A stretch of DNA of 64,000 nt from Afipia sp. Root123D2 (GTDB lineage: Bacteria; Pseudomonadota; Alphaproteobacteria; Rhizobiales; Xanthobacteraceae), in assembly GCF_001425835.1 (NCBI RefSeq), contig NZ_LMDP01000002.1:248001-312000 (forward strand). The letters run 5' to 3'. Positions 17,836-26,534 of this stretch are shown here, piece by piece. The notes below the pieces were generated by a model. That model saw only the letters and a program-made list of their open reading frames with translations, was not told the origin of the DNA and did not search any database. Every line of letters starts with the position of its first letter. Position 1 is the first letter of the stretch. A program made the translations under genes and the position numbers.

Positions 17836-18537
17836 TCAGACCACTGTCCCGAACAGCTTTCCAATACCGGCTGTGAGCGCCAGGGCAAGCGCGCCCCAAA
17901 ATGTTACCCGAATGGTAGCACGCAGAATGTTCGCGCCGCCCGCCTTTGCCCCCACTGCACCGAGAACGGCCAGAAAGACCAGTGATGCCACGGACACGAT
18001 CGGCACCATCGCATATCCAGGAGATACGACCACCATCAGCAACGGCATGGCGGCGCCCACCGAAAACATTGCAGCCGAGGCCAGCGCAGCCTGAACGGGA
18101 CGCGCTGAAGTAATTTCCGAAATTCCCAACTCGTCGCGCGCGTGAGCCGTCAACGCATCCTTTGCCATCAATTGCTCAGCCACCTGCCGCGCCAAGGGTG
18201 CGTCGACACCTCGCTTGACATAGATTTCGGCAAGTTCGTCCAATTCAAACGCAGGATCATCTTTCAACTCCTCGCGTTCGCGGGCAAGGTCGGCCTGCTC
18301 GGTATCCGATTGCGAACTGACGGAAATATACTCCCCGGCCGCCATCGACATTGCCCCGGCCACCAATCCCGCAATTCCTGCAATCAAAATATCGTTTCGT
18401 GTCGCGGCTGCCGCGGCAACGCCGACGATCAGGCTCGCGGTTGAAATGATACCATCATTTGCTCCCAGGACAGCCGCCCTGAGCCATCCGATCCGATCAA
18501 CGAGATGGTTCTCAGGGTGCACGTGAAGGCGACTCAT
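17836..18537 (-). CDS. VIT1/CCC1-family iron/manganese transporter
   Basis: A 233-residue membrane protein of the VIT family. The N-terminal helix motif WLRAAVLGANDGIISTASLI and the second motif GAMSMAAGEYISVSSQSDTE are characteristic. A hydrophilic helical region (about 85-145, rich in Glu and Asp) carries the metal-binding part in relatives, and three further membrane helices follow. VIT proteins export Fe2+ or Mn2+ from the cytosol. The ATG at 18537 has AGGAG nine bases upstream. It is just ahead of the P-type ATPase (76 bp), suggesting a metal-export pair. Confidence 0.88.
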   Translation of the reverse strand: MSRLHVHPENHLVDRIGWLRAAVLGANDGIISTASLIVGVAAAAATRNDILIAGIAGLVAGAMSMAAGEYISVSSQSDTEQADLAREREELKDDPAFELDELAEIYVKRGVDAPLARQVAEQLMAKDALTAHARDELGISEITSARPVQAALASAAMFSVGAAMPLLMVVVSPGYAMVPIVSVASLVFLAVLGAVGAKAGGANILRATIRVTFWGALALALTAGIGKLFGTVV

Positions 18538-19321
18538 ATCTTTCTCCTGATAATGCCCCGAACCGGCGTTGTGGTCGCCACCGTATTGGAAAAATCGCGC
18601 CGCATTTCTGGACATTCTGAAGCAGCAGATCGAGACGGCGGTTGTCTTCATCGGAGTTCGTAATCGACTGACGTCGGCAGACTGTTCTGAGGAATGCTAC
18701 AACGGTAACCATCCACACTCGTGAAAATCGAAATTGAACATCGGCGTTACGCTCGATTCCCATGATTATGCAGGCGGGCGTTGACGCATTGGCACTTCTT
18801 TCAATCTGGACCCTGAGGATAGTCCATCGACCTCTTTTTCGCAGCCCTGCGCTCGTAAGGCTTGATTCAGGTCAACTCTCCTAACGCCAATTTTCAGGCT
18901 TTGACCAATTGTAACCTGCAATCGGAATCCGTCGCCTTAAGCACGCTTTCTGCTATGACTAATTCCATATCTGCTCATTCCGCGACAGCATCAGGCGCGC
19001 TCAGCGCATACTCTTGCAGAAAAGACTGTGGAGAGATCAAGGTTGGGATTTAGTCACGGAACGCTATTTGTCTGGCTTCCCAAAATAAACAGAGAAGTGG
19101 CCGGAGACAATTTACGCTCGCTGATCGCTTTAGTACCTCTGATCGTTACCCGGACCAGCCCGATGCCCGCAGCCCAAGATCATCATGAATTAGGTCCGAG
19201 GGCCAAAATTCTACCCTGCTTGCTCGCCGCGAACTGCACGATCGATCGCATCGATCAATCCCTGGATTTCCACGAACTTCGCTCGCGCGCGTTCCGCTTC
19301 TAACATTGAACGGGACAGCCC
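18538..19321. other. 783-bp stretch without a recognisable gene
   Basis: No supported coding region lies between the VIT gene and the GH130 gene. The stretch contains one perfect FixK box at 18862-18875. A 32-codon frame at 18955-19053 (MTNSISAHSATASG) follows the box by a plausible distance but lacks a ribosome site and is not called. Confidence 0.4.
18862..18875. promoter_or_regulatory. FixK box, perfect, without an obvious target
   Basis: TTGATTCAGGTCAA has a full TTGA-N6-TCAA core. It is 331 bp from the VIT start on one side, and no gene begins on the other side within 1 kb. A long-leader VIT transcript or an unseen small RNA are both possible. Confidence 0.55.
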
Positions 19322-20665
19322 TCATCCGTGCATAGCTTTTATCAACGCGGCGATCTCGATGGTCGCAAAATTGGAAAAGGTATCGGAAATCGCATAGGGG
19401 AAAATGATCTTGTCGTCGTGCCGCATTGCACCACACGTATAAACGACGTTCGGAACGTATCCCTCCCGTTCCAAGGGGTCGGGCCGAAGCAATGGCTCGC
19501 GCAAACGACCGATCACCTTCGAGGGATCGTTTTTGTCAAGCAACGCTGCTCCAATCGAATATTTTCTTACCGGACCGACGCCGTGCGTCAGCAACAGCCA
19601 TCCTTCATCGAGTTCGATCGGCGATCCGCAATTCCCGATCTGCACGAATTCCCACGGGAATTGCGGCTTCAGAATCGCCTGTCCACCGTCCCACGTGTAC
19701 AGATCATCCGAATAGATCAGATATAGATTCTCGTTGTCCTGCCGCGCGATCATCGCGTACTTGCCGCCGATCTTCCGAGGGAATAAAGCCATGCCCTTGT
19801 TGCGCGCCGCGGTGCCCTTCAGCACCGACAGGCGAAACGAAACGAAGTCGGAGGTTTCGATCAGCTCCGATCGAATCGCTCGTCCGCTGTAAGCGGTATA
19901 AGTCGCATAATAGACCTTGCGGTCATCGTCGCAGAATTCAACAAAGCGCGCGTCCTCGATTCCGTTGGACTGCGATTCCGTAATCGGAAAAATCACCCGC
20001 TCGCTGACGTCCTCGTCGGCCTTAAAGACGAACTTGATATCAGCGTCGGGACCAGACCCTGGATCGAGAATCTTGGGGCCTGACGCAAGGCGCGCGGTGG
20101 AATCGAGACAGACGGTTCCATCCACAGCAATCAGCCCGGACCGGAACGTCAGCGAGGACACGTGTCCTTCGCCAACCGCGCGAAGGCTGAGGACGAACCG
20201 CAGGCTGCCAGCCGGCGTGCAAGACTGATCGGGATGCGGCACGATGCTTGGATTGAACAGCGCGGAAGCTTCAAACGAGTACTCGTTCAAGAAATAGGCT
20301 CCGACCAGTTGGCGTTGCACCTTGGTGAACGCGACATGATCGGCCAACGCGTCTTCCATTTCATCGGCGCGAGCCTCGAACGCCTGCAACAAATTCCGGT
20401 GGCGGTCGACAAAGTTCTCCAGCACATCAGCCAACTGGCTGGCCGCGATCTCGGGGTCGAGGGCGAGGACTCGGTCAACGATATGATTGGCCCGGGTCTT
20501 GTCCGTCGGATTGAGATCGCGCGGCTCGGTTGCTGGTTTGAAAGGCCGCACAATCACGCGCGTTGGATCGGGCCGCAAATAAAGAGCCTGGCGGTTCAGG
20601 AACGGAAATTGTGACAAGAAAACCTCGAATTGTTTGATGGAGATTGCAAACGAACGCGGTGTCAC
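19322..20665 (-). CDS. GH130-family mannoside phosphorylase/hydrolase
   Basis: A 447-residue cytosolic protein with a five-bladed beta-propeller pattern of the GH130 family, which phosphorolyses or hydrolyses beta-mannosides. Visible blade motifs include ALFNPSIVPHPDQ, GIEDARFVEF (holding the Asp that acts as general acid in GH130, here EDAR rather than EDPR), NENLYLIYSDDL, GNCGSPIELDEGW and GYVPNVVYTCGAM. An extra N-terminal helical region of about 100 residues precedes the propeller. The start is GTG and overlaps the glycosyltransferase stop by GTGA, so translation is coupled. The exact linkage attacked cannot be predicted. Confidence 0.8.
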   Translation of the reverse strand: MTPRSFAISIKQFEVFLSQFPFLNRQALYLRPDPTRVIVRPFKPATEPRDLNPTDKTRANHIVDRVLALDPEIAASQLADVLENFVDRHRNLLQAFEARADEMEDALADHVAFTKVQRQLVGAYFLNEYSFEASALFNPSIVPHPDQSCTPAGSLRFVLSLRAVGEGHVSSLTFRSGLIAVDGTVCLDSTARLASGPKILDPGSGPDADIKFVFKADEDVSERVIFPITESQSNGIEDARFVEFCDDDRKVYYATYTAYSGRAIRSELIETSDFVSFRLSVLKGTAARNKGMALFPRKIGGKYAMIARQDNENLYLIYSDDLYTWDGGQAILKPQFPWEFVQIGNCGSPIELDEGWLLLTHGVGPVRKYSIGAALLDKNDPSKVIGRLREPLLRPDPLEREGYVPNVVYTCGAMRHDDKIIFPYAISDTFSNFATIEIAALIKAMHG

Positions 20666-22938
20666 GCCACTCGCGGCAACAGTGTCGCATGGCTCTCGCT
20701 GAGGCGCGCAATCTGGCGTATCTCGGACAAGCCCAACAGATAAGATACGACGGATTCACCGCCGCAGTTTTCGTTGGGGCGATCAGGATGCAGGCCATCG
20801 CGGCAACTGCCGGTTTCCAGATCGACCAGAGGTATCGACAAGTCATTGCTGCCGAGGAACCATGCGAACACACGCGCGGCTTCGACTTTCCACTCACTAT
20901 CACTAACGGCGCGCCACGCCGCGAGACAGGCGGCAATCGTCGCCGCGGCTTCCAGCGGCTGTTGATCGAACGCCCGGGGTGGACGGCGCTTGTCGCGAAA
21001 TCCATCGGTACCGACAGGTCTAAATTGACCCGTCACCGAAGTCTGCTGCGTCACGAGCCAATGCAGGGATTTCAGGCCGGCATCCAGATACGCCGGCGTC
21101 TTGGTGGCGACGCCAGTCAGGATCAGGGCTTGCGGCAAGCGCGCATTGTCGTAGGCGAGCCCCTCCTCAAACCACACCCAGTTCGGCGTCTCCACTGCGG
21201 CGAGAATCGACATCAACCGGTCGGCGAGAAGAAGACGGAGACTGATCGCCCGCAGATCATTGACAGCAACCGTGCAGTAGGCGTCGAGCCCGAGTAATAC
21301 GAACGCCCACGCACGCGGTGAGCGAAGTTTTTCCGCGGTCGGTACGACCTCAGCGAACAGCAAAGCCGCCCAGGCTCGCCGCGATGGATTTGCGTCGGCG
21401 AGCGCACACACGCCCAATGCCCAAAGCGTCCGGCCGTGGCTATCCTCCGATCCTGTATCTTCAAGCCAGTTGCGGTCAAAGCCCATGAAATTCCGGAAGC
21501 GCTTCGTGTCAGGATTCCAAGCATGCTGGACAAAGGCGGCAAAGCGCGCCGTCAGCACCTCCGGCAGGCGCTGCTCGCCGGGATTATTGAGCGCGCAGGC
21601 CAATAGCAGTGCGCGGGCATTGTCATCGACGCAATAGCCGTGGGAGCGATCCGGCACGCAGTGAACGGCGTGCTGAAACAGCCCGGTATCGTCGCACATC
21701 GACAGGAAATGATCGATCTGCATTTCCGGCGGAGCATGGCTATCGCGTAACAACGTGCTGGTGTCTGATCGGGCAATCGTCTTGAGTCGATGCCTTCGGC
21801 CGGCATTTTCAAATACGGACATGTAGCGGTCCGCCGTTCGTTCCCAGATCATCGAGCGGCTGCTCGAATAGGCGCGCTTACGCATTGCCTGCCGCAGCGC
21901 ATCGTTCTTCAGAAGTTTTGCAATCTCACTGCCGATCGCTGCGGCATCGCCAAATGGCACCAGAATGCCGCGACCGTCGGCCAGCAATTCCCGTGCATGC
22001 CAGTATGGCGTGGAGACCACGGCTTTCCCCAGCCCAAAACTGTAAGCCAGCGTGCCCGATGTCATCTGGGCTTCGTTGAGATAAGGCGTGACATAGACGT
22101 CGCACATGGAAATGAAATCGAGCAGCGTCTTCTGATCGACAAACTGGTCGAGAAACACCACGTGATCCTCGACGCCGGCGTTCCGTGCACGCTCGATAAG
22201 GCTTTCGCGATAGGCCTCGCCCTGATCCCGGACGAGGTTAGGATGGGTGGCACCGAGAACGACGTAGACTGCATCCGGCCGGCTTTTCAGAATTGACGGC
22301 ATGGCGTCGATCATGACCTCTATGCCCTTGTTGGGCGAGAGCAGACCGAACGTCAGAATCACCGCTCGGTTGCTGAACCCGAGCTTGGCCTTGGCTCCGT
22401 CCGGCTCGAGAAATTCAAATTCCGGAATGCCGTGCGGGATGACTTCGATCTTTTCATCGGGCACCTGGTAAACCGCGCGCAGCAGTTCGCGGCCCTTTTC
22501 CGCCATAACGACGATCTTGGACGAAACCGCCACGATCTGCGAAAGCACATCGCGCTGCGCGGTTGTTGGCTCCGACAGAACCGTGTGCAGCGTCGTGACG
22601 ATCGGCATGGCAAGCCGCGATAGCAGCACCATGATGTGATCGCCTGCCTCGCCTCCGAAAATGCCGAATTCGTGCTGTAGTGACACCGCCTCGAACTTGC
22701 CGCTGTTCAGGAAGTTTGCCGCCTCAATGTAGTCTTCGCGGCAACTATCGTTGATCTGAAAGCCGACGGTGGGCGGGTAATCGTAAATCTGACCGTGATT
22801 GGTCATAGCGACAATGGTAGCTTCGAGATCCGGGCGCGAGTCGGCAACGGCGCGCTGCAAATCTGTTGTGAAGGTCGCGATGCCGCAACGGCGCGGCAGT
22901 GAATTTCCAATGAACGCCATACGATTGAGCGTGGTCAC
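20662..22938 (-). CDS. Two-domain GT4 glycosyltransferase with C-terminal toroid domain
   Basis: A 758-residue protein. Residues 1 to about 390 form a GT-B retaining glycosyltransferase of family GT4: PRRCGIATFTTDLQ near the N-terminus, the donor region HGIPEFEFLEPDG, FGLLSPNKGIEVMIDAMPSI and EAQMTSGTLAYSFGLGKAVV. Residues about 400-758 look like an alpha/alpha-toroid (SHGYCVDDNARALLLACA; TGSEDSHGRTLWALG; WVWFEEGLAYDNARLPQALI), a fold found in glycosidases and lyases. Making and trimming a glycan may therefore be joined in one chain. Start GTG at 22938 with GGAG upstream. It is two bases from the isomerase stop and overlaps the GH130 gene. Confidence 0.82.
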   Translation of the reverse strand: MTTLNRMAFIGNSLPRRCGIATFTTDLQRAVADSRPDLEATIVAMTNHGQIYDYPPTVGFQINDSCREDYIEAANFLNSGKFEAVSLQHEFGIFGGEAGDHIMVLLSRLAMPIVTTLHTVLSEPTTAQRDVLSQIVAVSSKIVVMAEKGRELLRAVYQVPDEKIEVIPHGIPEFEFLEPDGAKAKLGFSNRAVILTFGLLSPNKGIEVMIDAMPSILKSRPDAVYVVLGATHPNLVRDQGEAYRESLIERARNAGVEDHVVFLDQFVDQKTLLDFISMCDVYVTPYLNEAQMTSGTLAYSFGLGKAVVSTPYWHARELLADGRGILVPFGDAAAIGSEIAKLLKNDALRQAMRKRAYSSSRSMIWERTADRYMSVFENAGRRHRLKTIARSDTSTLLRDSHAPPEMQIDHFLSMCDDTGLFQHAVHCVPDRSHGYCVDDNARALLLACALNNPGEQRLPEVLTARFAAFVQHAWNPDTKRFRNFMGFDRNWLEDTGSEDSHGRTLWALGVCALADANPSRRAWAALLFAEVVPTAEKLRSPRAWAFVLLGLDAYCTVAVNDLRAISLRLLLADRLMSILAAVETPNWVWFEEGLAYDNARLPQALILTGVATKTPAYLDAGLKSLHWLVTQQTSVTGQFRPVGTDGFRDKRRPPRAFDQQPLEAAATIAACLAAWRAVSDSEWKVEAARVFAWFLGSNDLSIPLVDLETGSCRDGLHPDRPNENCGGESVVSYLLGLSEIRQIARLSESHATLLPRVA

Positions 22939-22940
22939 GT

Positions 22941-23894
22941 CTAAGTCTCCTGTTTTGCGAGCGGCGGCAAGTGTTCGGACGCAGTCTGTGTTGCCGGCGA
23001 ACGCACAGAAATTGGATCGGTGACAACGCTGACATTGCTCTGCTGTTCAAGCGCTCCGGAGTTTACGTTAGGGCCGAGATAGGCCAGCAAGCCTGTCATG
23101 CCCTCAGCGCCGATTTCGATGTCGGCACGATCCGCATCCATAAAAATGACGTCGCCAAGATGTGCGTCGATTGAACCGATCCGAGCGTGACCGCCAAGAA
23201 CCAAAACCCAGGTTTCTTTTGGCGCATCGAGCGTCCAGATGGAGCGTGCCGGAAGATTCAACTGCTCCAGCACAAAATGTGGACTGACAATGAGTGCGGC
23301 TCTCGCCTTGTTCAGTCTTCGCGGTTGCGGCTGTGGATCGGCCGGCCCCGTCTTGGCAACCGCCACGGCATGATCGACGTGCAATCCACGCTGCCGCCCA
23401 TAGTCGAACAAGCGAAATGTGGCGTCGCTTTGCTGCTGGATTTCCGCGAGAACGATCCCGGCGCCGATCGCATGAACGGTGCCGGCAGGAACAGAGATCA
23501 CATCGCCGGTGCAAACCGCCCGCCATTGCACCTTCTCTGCGATGGAGCCGTCTTCGATCGACGCGCGCAACTCGGTGGCGGTGAGTAGGTGTTTCAGTCC
23601 GACCGCAACCTGCGCGCCGGGCGTTGCCGAGAGAATATACCAAGCCTCGGCCTTGCCGTTCGGCAAGTCGATGGACCGCGCAAAGTCGTCGTCCGGATGG
23701 ACCTGAATGGAGAGAGGCTCGGACGTGAACAGCAGTTTCAGAAGTAATGCCGATTTCGGCGCGGTGGCATCCGCCCGTTCGAACCACAATTCACCGATCG
23801 CGTCACCGTTTGCGGGTGCCCCAGCCCAAGGCAGCAGATCAGTGCTTCCCCAGGGCTTGCGATGCATGTGCACGGCGGCATGTTCGATCGTCAC
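22941..23894 (-). CDS. manA: Class I mannose-6-phosphate isomerase
   Basis: Zinc enzyme interconverting fructose-6-phosphate and mannose-6-phosphate, 317 residues. Metal-site motifs are visible: SIQVHPDDDFAR (Gln and His ligands), NGKAEAWYIL and VPAGTVHAIGAGIVLAEIQQ. A cupin-like C-terminal half follows. The GTG at 23894 is preferred because GGAG lies six bases upstream; a TTG 12 codons earlier is weak. As first gene of the operon it would supply mannose-6-phosphate, the precursor of GDP-mannose, for the glycosyltransferase downstream. A different product for this branch cannot be excluded. Confidence 0.85.
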   Translation of the reverse strand: MTIEHAAVHMHRKPWGSTDLLPWAGAPANGDAIGELWFERADATAPKSALLLKLLFTSEPLSIQVHPDDDFARSIDLPNGKAEAWYILSATPGAQVAVGLKHLLTATELRASIEDGSIAEKVQWRAVCTGDVISVPAGTVHAIGAGIVLAEIQQQSDATFRLFDYGRQRGLHVDHAVAVAKTGPADPQPQPRRLNKARAALIVSPHFVLEQLNLPARSIWTLDAPKETWVLVLGGHARIGSIDAHLGDVIFMDADRADIEIGAEGMTGLLAYLGPNVNSGALEQQSNVSVVTDPISVRSPATQTASEHLPPLAKQET

Positions 23895-23952
23895 TCTGAC
23901 TCCACTTGGCCTCCCGGCCTCCGGCCGCAATCAAGCCGACATGAAAAGGGGT

Positions 23953-23980
23953 AACGCCGCTCGCTGCAGTGAGCGCGGCG
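23953..23980 (-). terminator. Possible hairpin terminator
   Basis: On the minus strand GCCGCGCTCACTGCAGCGAG is followed by CGGC and then a C/T-rich run (ACCCCTTTTC). It lies just after the small gene ending at 23997 and ahead of manA. The stem has a bulge, so support is modest. Confidence 0.35.
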
Positions 23981-23996
23981 CGATCCTGATTAACAG

Positions 23997-24236
23997 CTAA
24001 GCAAGTATGTCGTTCGCGATGCCGAGCATCGCGGTTCGGGCGGCAGCGACATTCGTCTCCGCATTCAGCGGATGTGCAGCAACCGAGCGTCTAGCAAGTT
24101 CGAAGACTGCGGGCGTTTGTGCAAGCAGCTGTCGCTGATCGCGTATTATAGATGGGCTCTTTCCTACCCAATGACCATTACTATCTTCAACGCAAACGTC
24201 GCCCGATAGACTAGAAATCCTCGGCTTCGCCGCCAT
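23997..24236 (-). CDS. Small hypothetical protein
   Basis: A 79-residue soluble protein, no recognised family. It has a mixed first half (SGDVCVEDSNGHWVGKSPSI) and a helical, alanine-rich second half (LARRSVAAHPLNAETNVAAA). GAGAT precedes the ATG at 24236. It is upstream of manA on the same strand with a possible terminator between them. Confidence 0.45.
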   Translation of the reverse strand: MAAKPRISSLSGDVCVEDSNGHWVGKSPSIIRDQRQLLAQTPAVFELARRSVAAHPLNAETNVAAARTAMLGIANDILA

Positions 24237-24445
24237 CGCATCTCTTTACATCTCGATAGTAAGACATGGTATCTTGTTGGGAGACGCGAGATAGGGACCA
24301 GCTTCGCCGTGGTCAACAGCACAGAACTCATACGTATGGCGACTTACGGGAAATACAAGAACACCCCCATGGAGCTAACTCGGTATGAGGCCGAATTCCG
24401 AACTAATAAATGGCTATTAAGCCAGAAAGAGCGCATGTTTGCGCC

Positions 24446-24697
24446 ATGTCGCCTCAAACGCAGTTTCTCGTGCAGGCTTTTAACACCGCAAAAGATGATC
24501 AGTTGAAGCCAGACACGCCTATCGTGTGTCGATCCGCGGAGGGCGCGCGTCGTACCGCGCAGCGGCTCGCATTGTCGAAAGCAGGCGTTGTCGCCTTCTC
24601 CATGACCTCTGATGACGAAACCGGCGACTATGACGAAGAACCAAAGGTCTTTTATCGGGAAGGAAGGGTCCCGGACGAATTCAGTGCAAGCCCATGA
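24446..24697 (+). CDS. Small conserved hypothetical protein
   Basis: An 83-residue soluble protein opening MSPQTQFLVQAFNTAKDDQL and containing CRSAEGARRTAQRLALSKAG and VVAFSMTSDDETGDYDEEPK. This pattern recalls an uncharacterised family common in the Bradyrhizobium group. The start may be this ATG or an in-frame ATG at 24410. It overlaps the next gene by ATGA, supporting that both are translated. Confidence 0.6.
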   Translation: MSPQTQFLVQAFNTAKDDQLKPDTPIVCRSAEGARRTAQRLALSKAGVVAFSMTSDDETGDYDEEPKVFYREGRVPDEFSASP

Positions 24698-24945
24698 CCG
24701 GCGCACTTTCAGTTCTATTTTTTGAAAACGGATTACCCGATCTTCCAATAATTTTGGTGGAGCCGCATCGAAACAGGCAAGGCGTTTGGCGCATCAAGTT
24801 CTGCTACGCAGATCGTAAGCCGCTCTCCATGAGTTCGATTCAGGCGTCGGCGCTGGCCGGCAACCTTCATCAAATAAGCGAAATCCAATTGGCAGACGGG
24901 ATTAATGGCGCAGTTCGAAGCGCGGGACGATATTGCACGATGTGA
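24694..24945 (+). CDS. Small hypothetical protein
   Basis: An 83-residue protein without a recognised family, starting within the stop of the preceding gene (ATGA overlap), which implies translational coupling. Nothing suggests a membrane location; the centre reads GVWRIKFCYADRKPLSMSSI. It could be a partner of the preceding protein. Confidence 0.45.
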   Translation: MTGALSVLFFENGLPDLPIILVEPHRNRQGVWRIKFCYADRKPLSMSSIQASALAGNLHQISEIQLADGINGAVRSAGRYCTM

Positions 24946-24999
24946 GTGCGCCTCTTGAACGAACCGCATTGTCAACCAGAGAGAAGTGCGGCTCGCTCG

Positions 25000-25782
25000 T
25001 TACCCGATCGGTGAGAATTCAAGAGCAGCCAACGGAACGTCAAGCACGTAGACAAATCCGCTCGGCTCGTAAGTCAATTTGACGTTGCCCTTGAGCTGCC
25101 TCCCGAGATTTTCGATCAGGCGGGTGCCGAAGCTCTGTCGGGTTGGGACATGGACCTTCGGACCGCCGTACTCCCTCCAAGCGAACTGCAGCCGCTTCGC
25201 TTCATCTACGACCCAGCTAATGGCAACCCGGCCAGCAGGCACCGATAGCGCACCGAACTTGGTGGTATTGGTACAGAGTTCATTGAGGGTCATCGCGATG
25301 GCGATCACAGCGCTGGACGCGATCTGAACGTCAGGTCCCTCGATGAAGAACTTCGCCACGTCCGGATTGTCAAAAGCCTCGACGGCGCCACGGACGATTT
25401 TTCGCATGTCCGCGCTGGTCCACCGTGCCTGCAACAGGAGATCATGAGCACGGCCGAGCGCCAGCAACCGGCCTTCAATCGCCTGCTGTGCATGCTGCGT
25501 ACTCGAAGCATTGCGGAGGCTTTGGGAGGCAATGGCACCGACCGTCGCAAGCGTGTTCTTGATACGGTGATGAAGCTCTTCCAGGATCAGCTTTTGCAGC
25601 TTGTCGGCTGCTTCGCGCTCCTTGGCGTCGATACCGGCCTGCGTAAGCAGGGTTTCGGCGCTCAATTCTGCCTGTGTCAGCAAGAGCCTGAGACTGACGT
25701 TCTCTGCCGTCAGTAGTTCCTCGGCGGAACTTGGACCAGATGCCAAGTCGACGGCTTCCCCGTCATGGTCAATTTTGAGCAT
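25000..25782 (-). CDS. HWE/HisKA_2-type histidine kinase
   Basis: A 260-residue soluble kinase without a sensor domain other than an N-terminal coiled region (about 20-65). The phospho-acceptor motif EELHHRIKNTLATV has its His at 71-72. The N-box is LNELCTNTTKFGAL, and the W-x-E motif typical of the HWE family is WREYGGPKV. The end SFGTRLIENLGRQLKGNVKL resembles other members. The upstream gene on the same strand is a receiver protein (105 bp), a likely partner. The start is the ATG at 25782. A second kinase of this family at 54710 is closely alike but shorter by 25 residues. Confidence 0.86.
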   Translation of the reverse strand: MLKIDHDGEAVDLASGPSSAEELLTAENVSLRLLLTQAELSAETLLTQAGIDAKEREAADKLQKLILEELHHRIKNTLATVGAIASQSLRNASSTQHAQQAIEGRLLALGRAHDLLLQARWTSADMRKIVRGAVEAFDNPDVAKFFIEGPDVQIASSAVIAIAMTLNELCTNTTKFGALSVPAGRVAISWVVDEAKRLQFAWREYGGPKVHVPTRQSFGTRLIENLGRQLKGNVKLTYEPSGFVYVLDVPLAALEFSPIG

Positions 25783-25887
25783 CGGCAAGGCTTATCACGA
25801 TCTGTCCAGTTCCACCCAAATCTTTCGCACACAAGATCGTAGCTGCCAGGGTCGGAAAGGTCGCAGATCGGCCTTTTCCCAGCCAAA

Positions 25888-26265
25888 TCAAGCCGACCCG
25901 ATCATATTCTGCATTTCAGCGATCATTTGGCCTGACACGAGTGGCTTGCCGAAAAACCGGCTGTCACGCGGAAGCTGACTACTCGACAGCTTTAATTGAC
26001 CGGACACAATGATGATCTTGATAAGCGGCCAACGCTCGCGAACGGCATTAGCGAGTTCGAGCCCATCCATGCTGCCCGGCATCTGAACGTCGGTAAACAA
26101 AAGCGCAATATCAGACCTGGACAGGAGAATGGCCAAGGCCTCGTCCGCATCTGCCGCTTCGATCGAGCCATAGCCGGCGTCATCCACCATATCGATCGCC
26201 CGCATGCGCAAGATCAGGTCATCCTCAACAACAAGCACAACTGCCGGGCGATCCAGACTCATCAT
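25888..26265 (-). CDS. Single-domain response regulator
   Basis: A 125-residue receiver-only protein with the acidic pair in LVVEDDLILR (15-16), the phospho-acceptor Asp59 in LFTDVQMPGSMDG and the Lys in RFFGKPLVSG. It precedes the HWE kinase and is probably its phosphorelay partner. The start ATG at 26265 overlaps the stop of the next upstream frame (ATGA), which supports this start. Confidence 0.8.
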   Translation of the reverse strand: MMSLDRPAVVLVVEDDLILRMRAIDMVDDAGYGSIEAADADEALAILLSRSDIALLFTDVQMPGSMDGLELANAVRERWPLIKIIIVSGQLKLSSSQLPRDSRFFGKPLVSGQMIAEMQNMIGSA

Positions 26266-26534
26266 GACAGAGCTTTGGGTAAAGGAAGCCGACCTGCGGG
26301 CTGTGGCGTCGAACATTCCATCGGCCCAAAACCGGCCGCGCTTCCCTGACCGGGACGCCCGAGCCGCCGTTGTGCAAACAGGAATGCGTCCACGGCACTG
26401 GGGGCCGGGAGCCGGCCTTCTTTGGTCATCGTCACGGCTTCATCTGCTTTCACCGAAGGCCCAAAGGCGGGCAACGCAATTACGAATGCTCCCGGAACTG
26501 CGAGTATCGAGAGCGCAGCGTACGATGTGATCAT
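26262..26534 (-). CDS. Possible small exported protein
   Basis: A 90-residue frame with a signal-like N-terminus (MITSYAALSILAVPGAFVIA followed by LPAFGPSVKADEA) and a low-complexity rest (RRLGRPGQGSAAGFGPMECS). It ends in an ATGA overlap with the receiver gene, hinting at real translation. No ribosome site is evident and no family is recognised. Confidence 0.38.
   Translation of the reverse strand: MITSYAALSILAVPGAFVIALPAFGPSVKADEAVTMTKEGRLPAPSAVDAFLFAQRRLGRPGQGSAAGFGPMECSTPQPAGRLPLPKALS

Noticed and set aside
18955-19053. 32-codon frame after the perfect FixK box
   Set aside because: No ribosome site, no recognisable pattern and low hydrophobic or structural signal.
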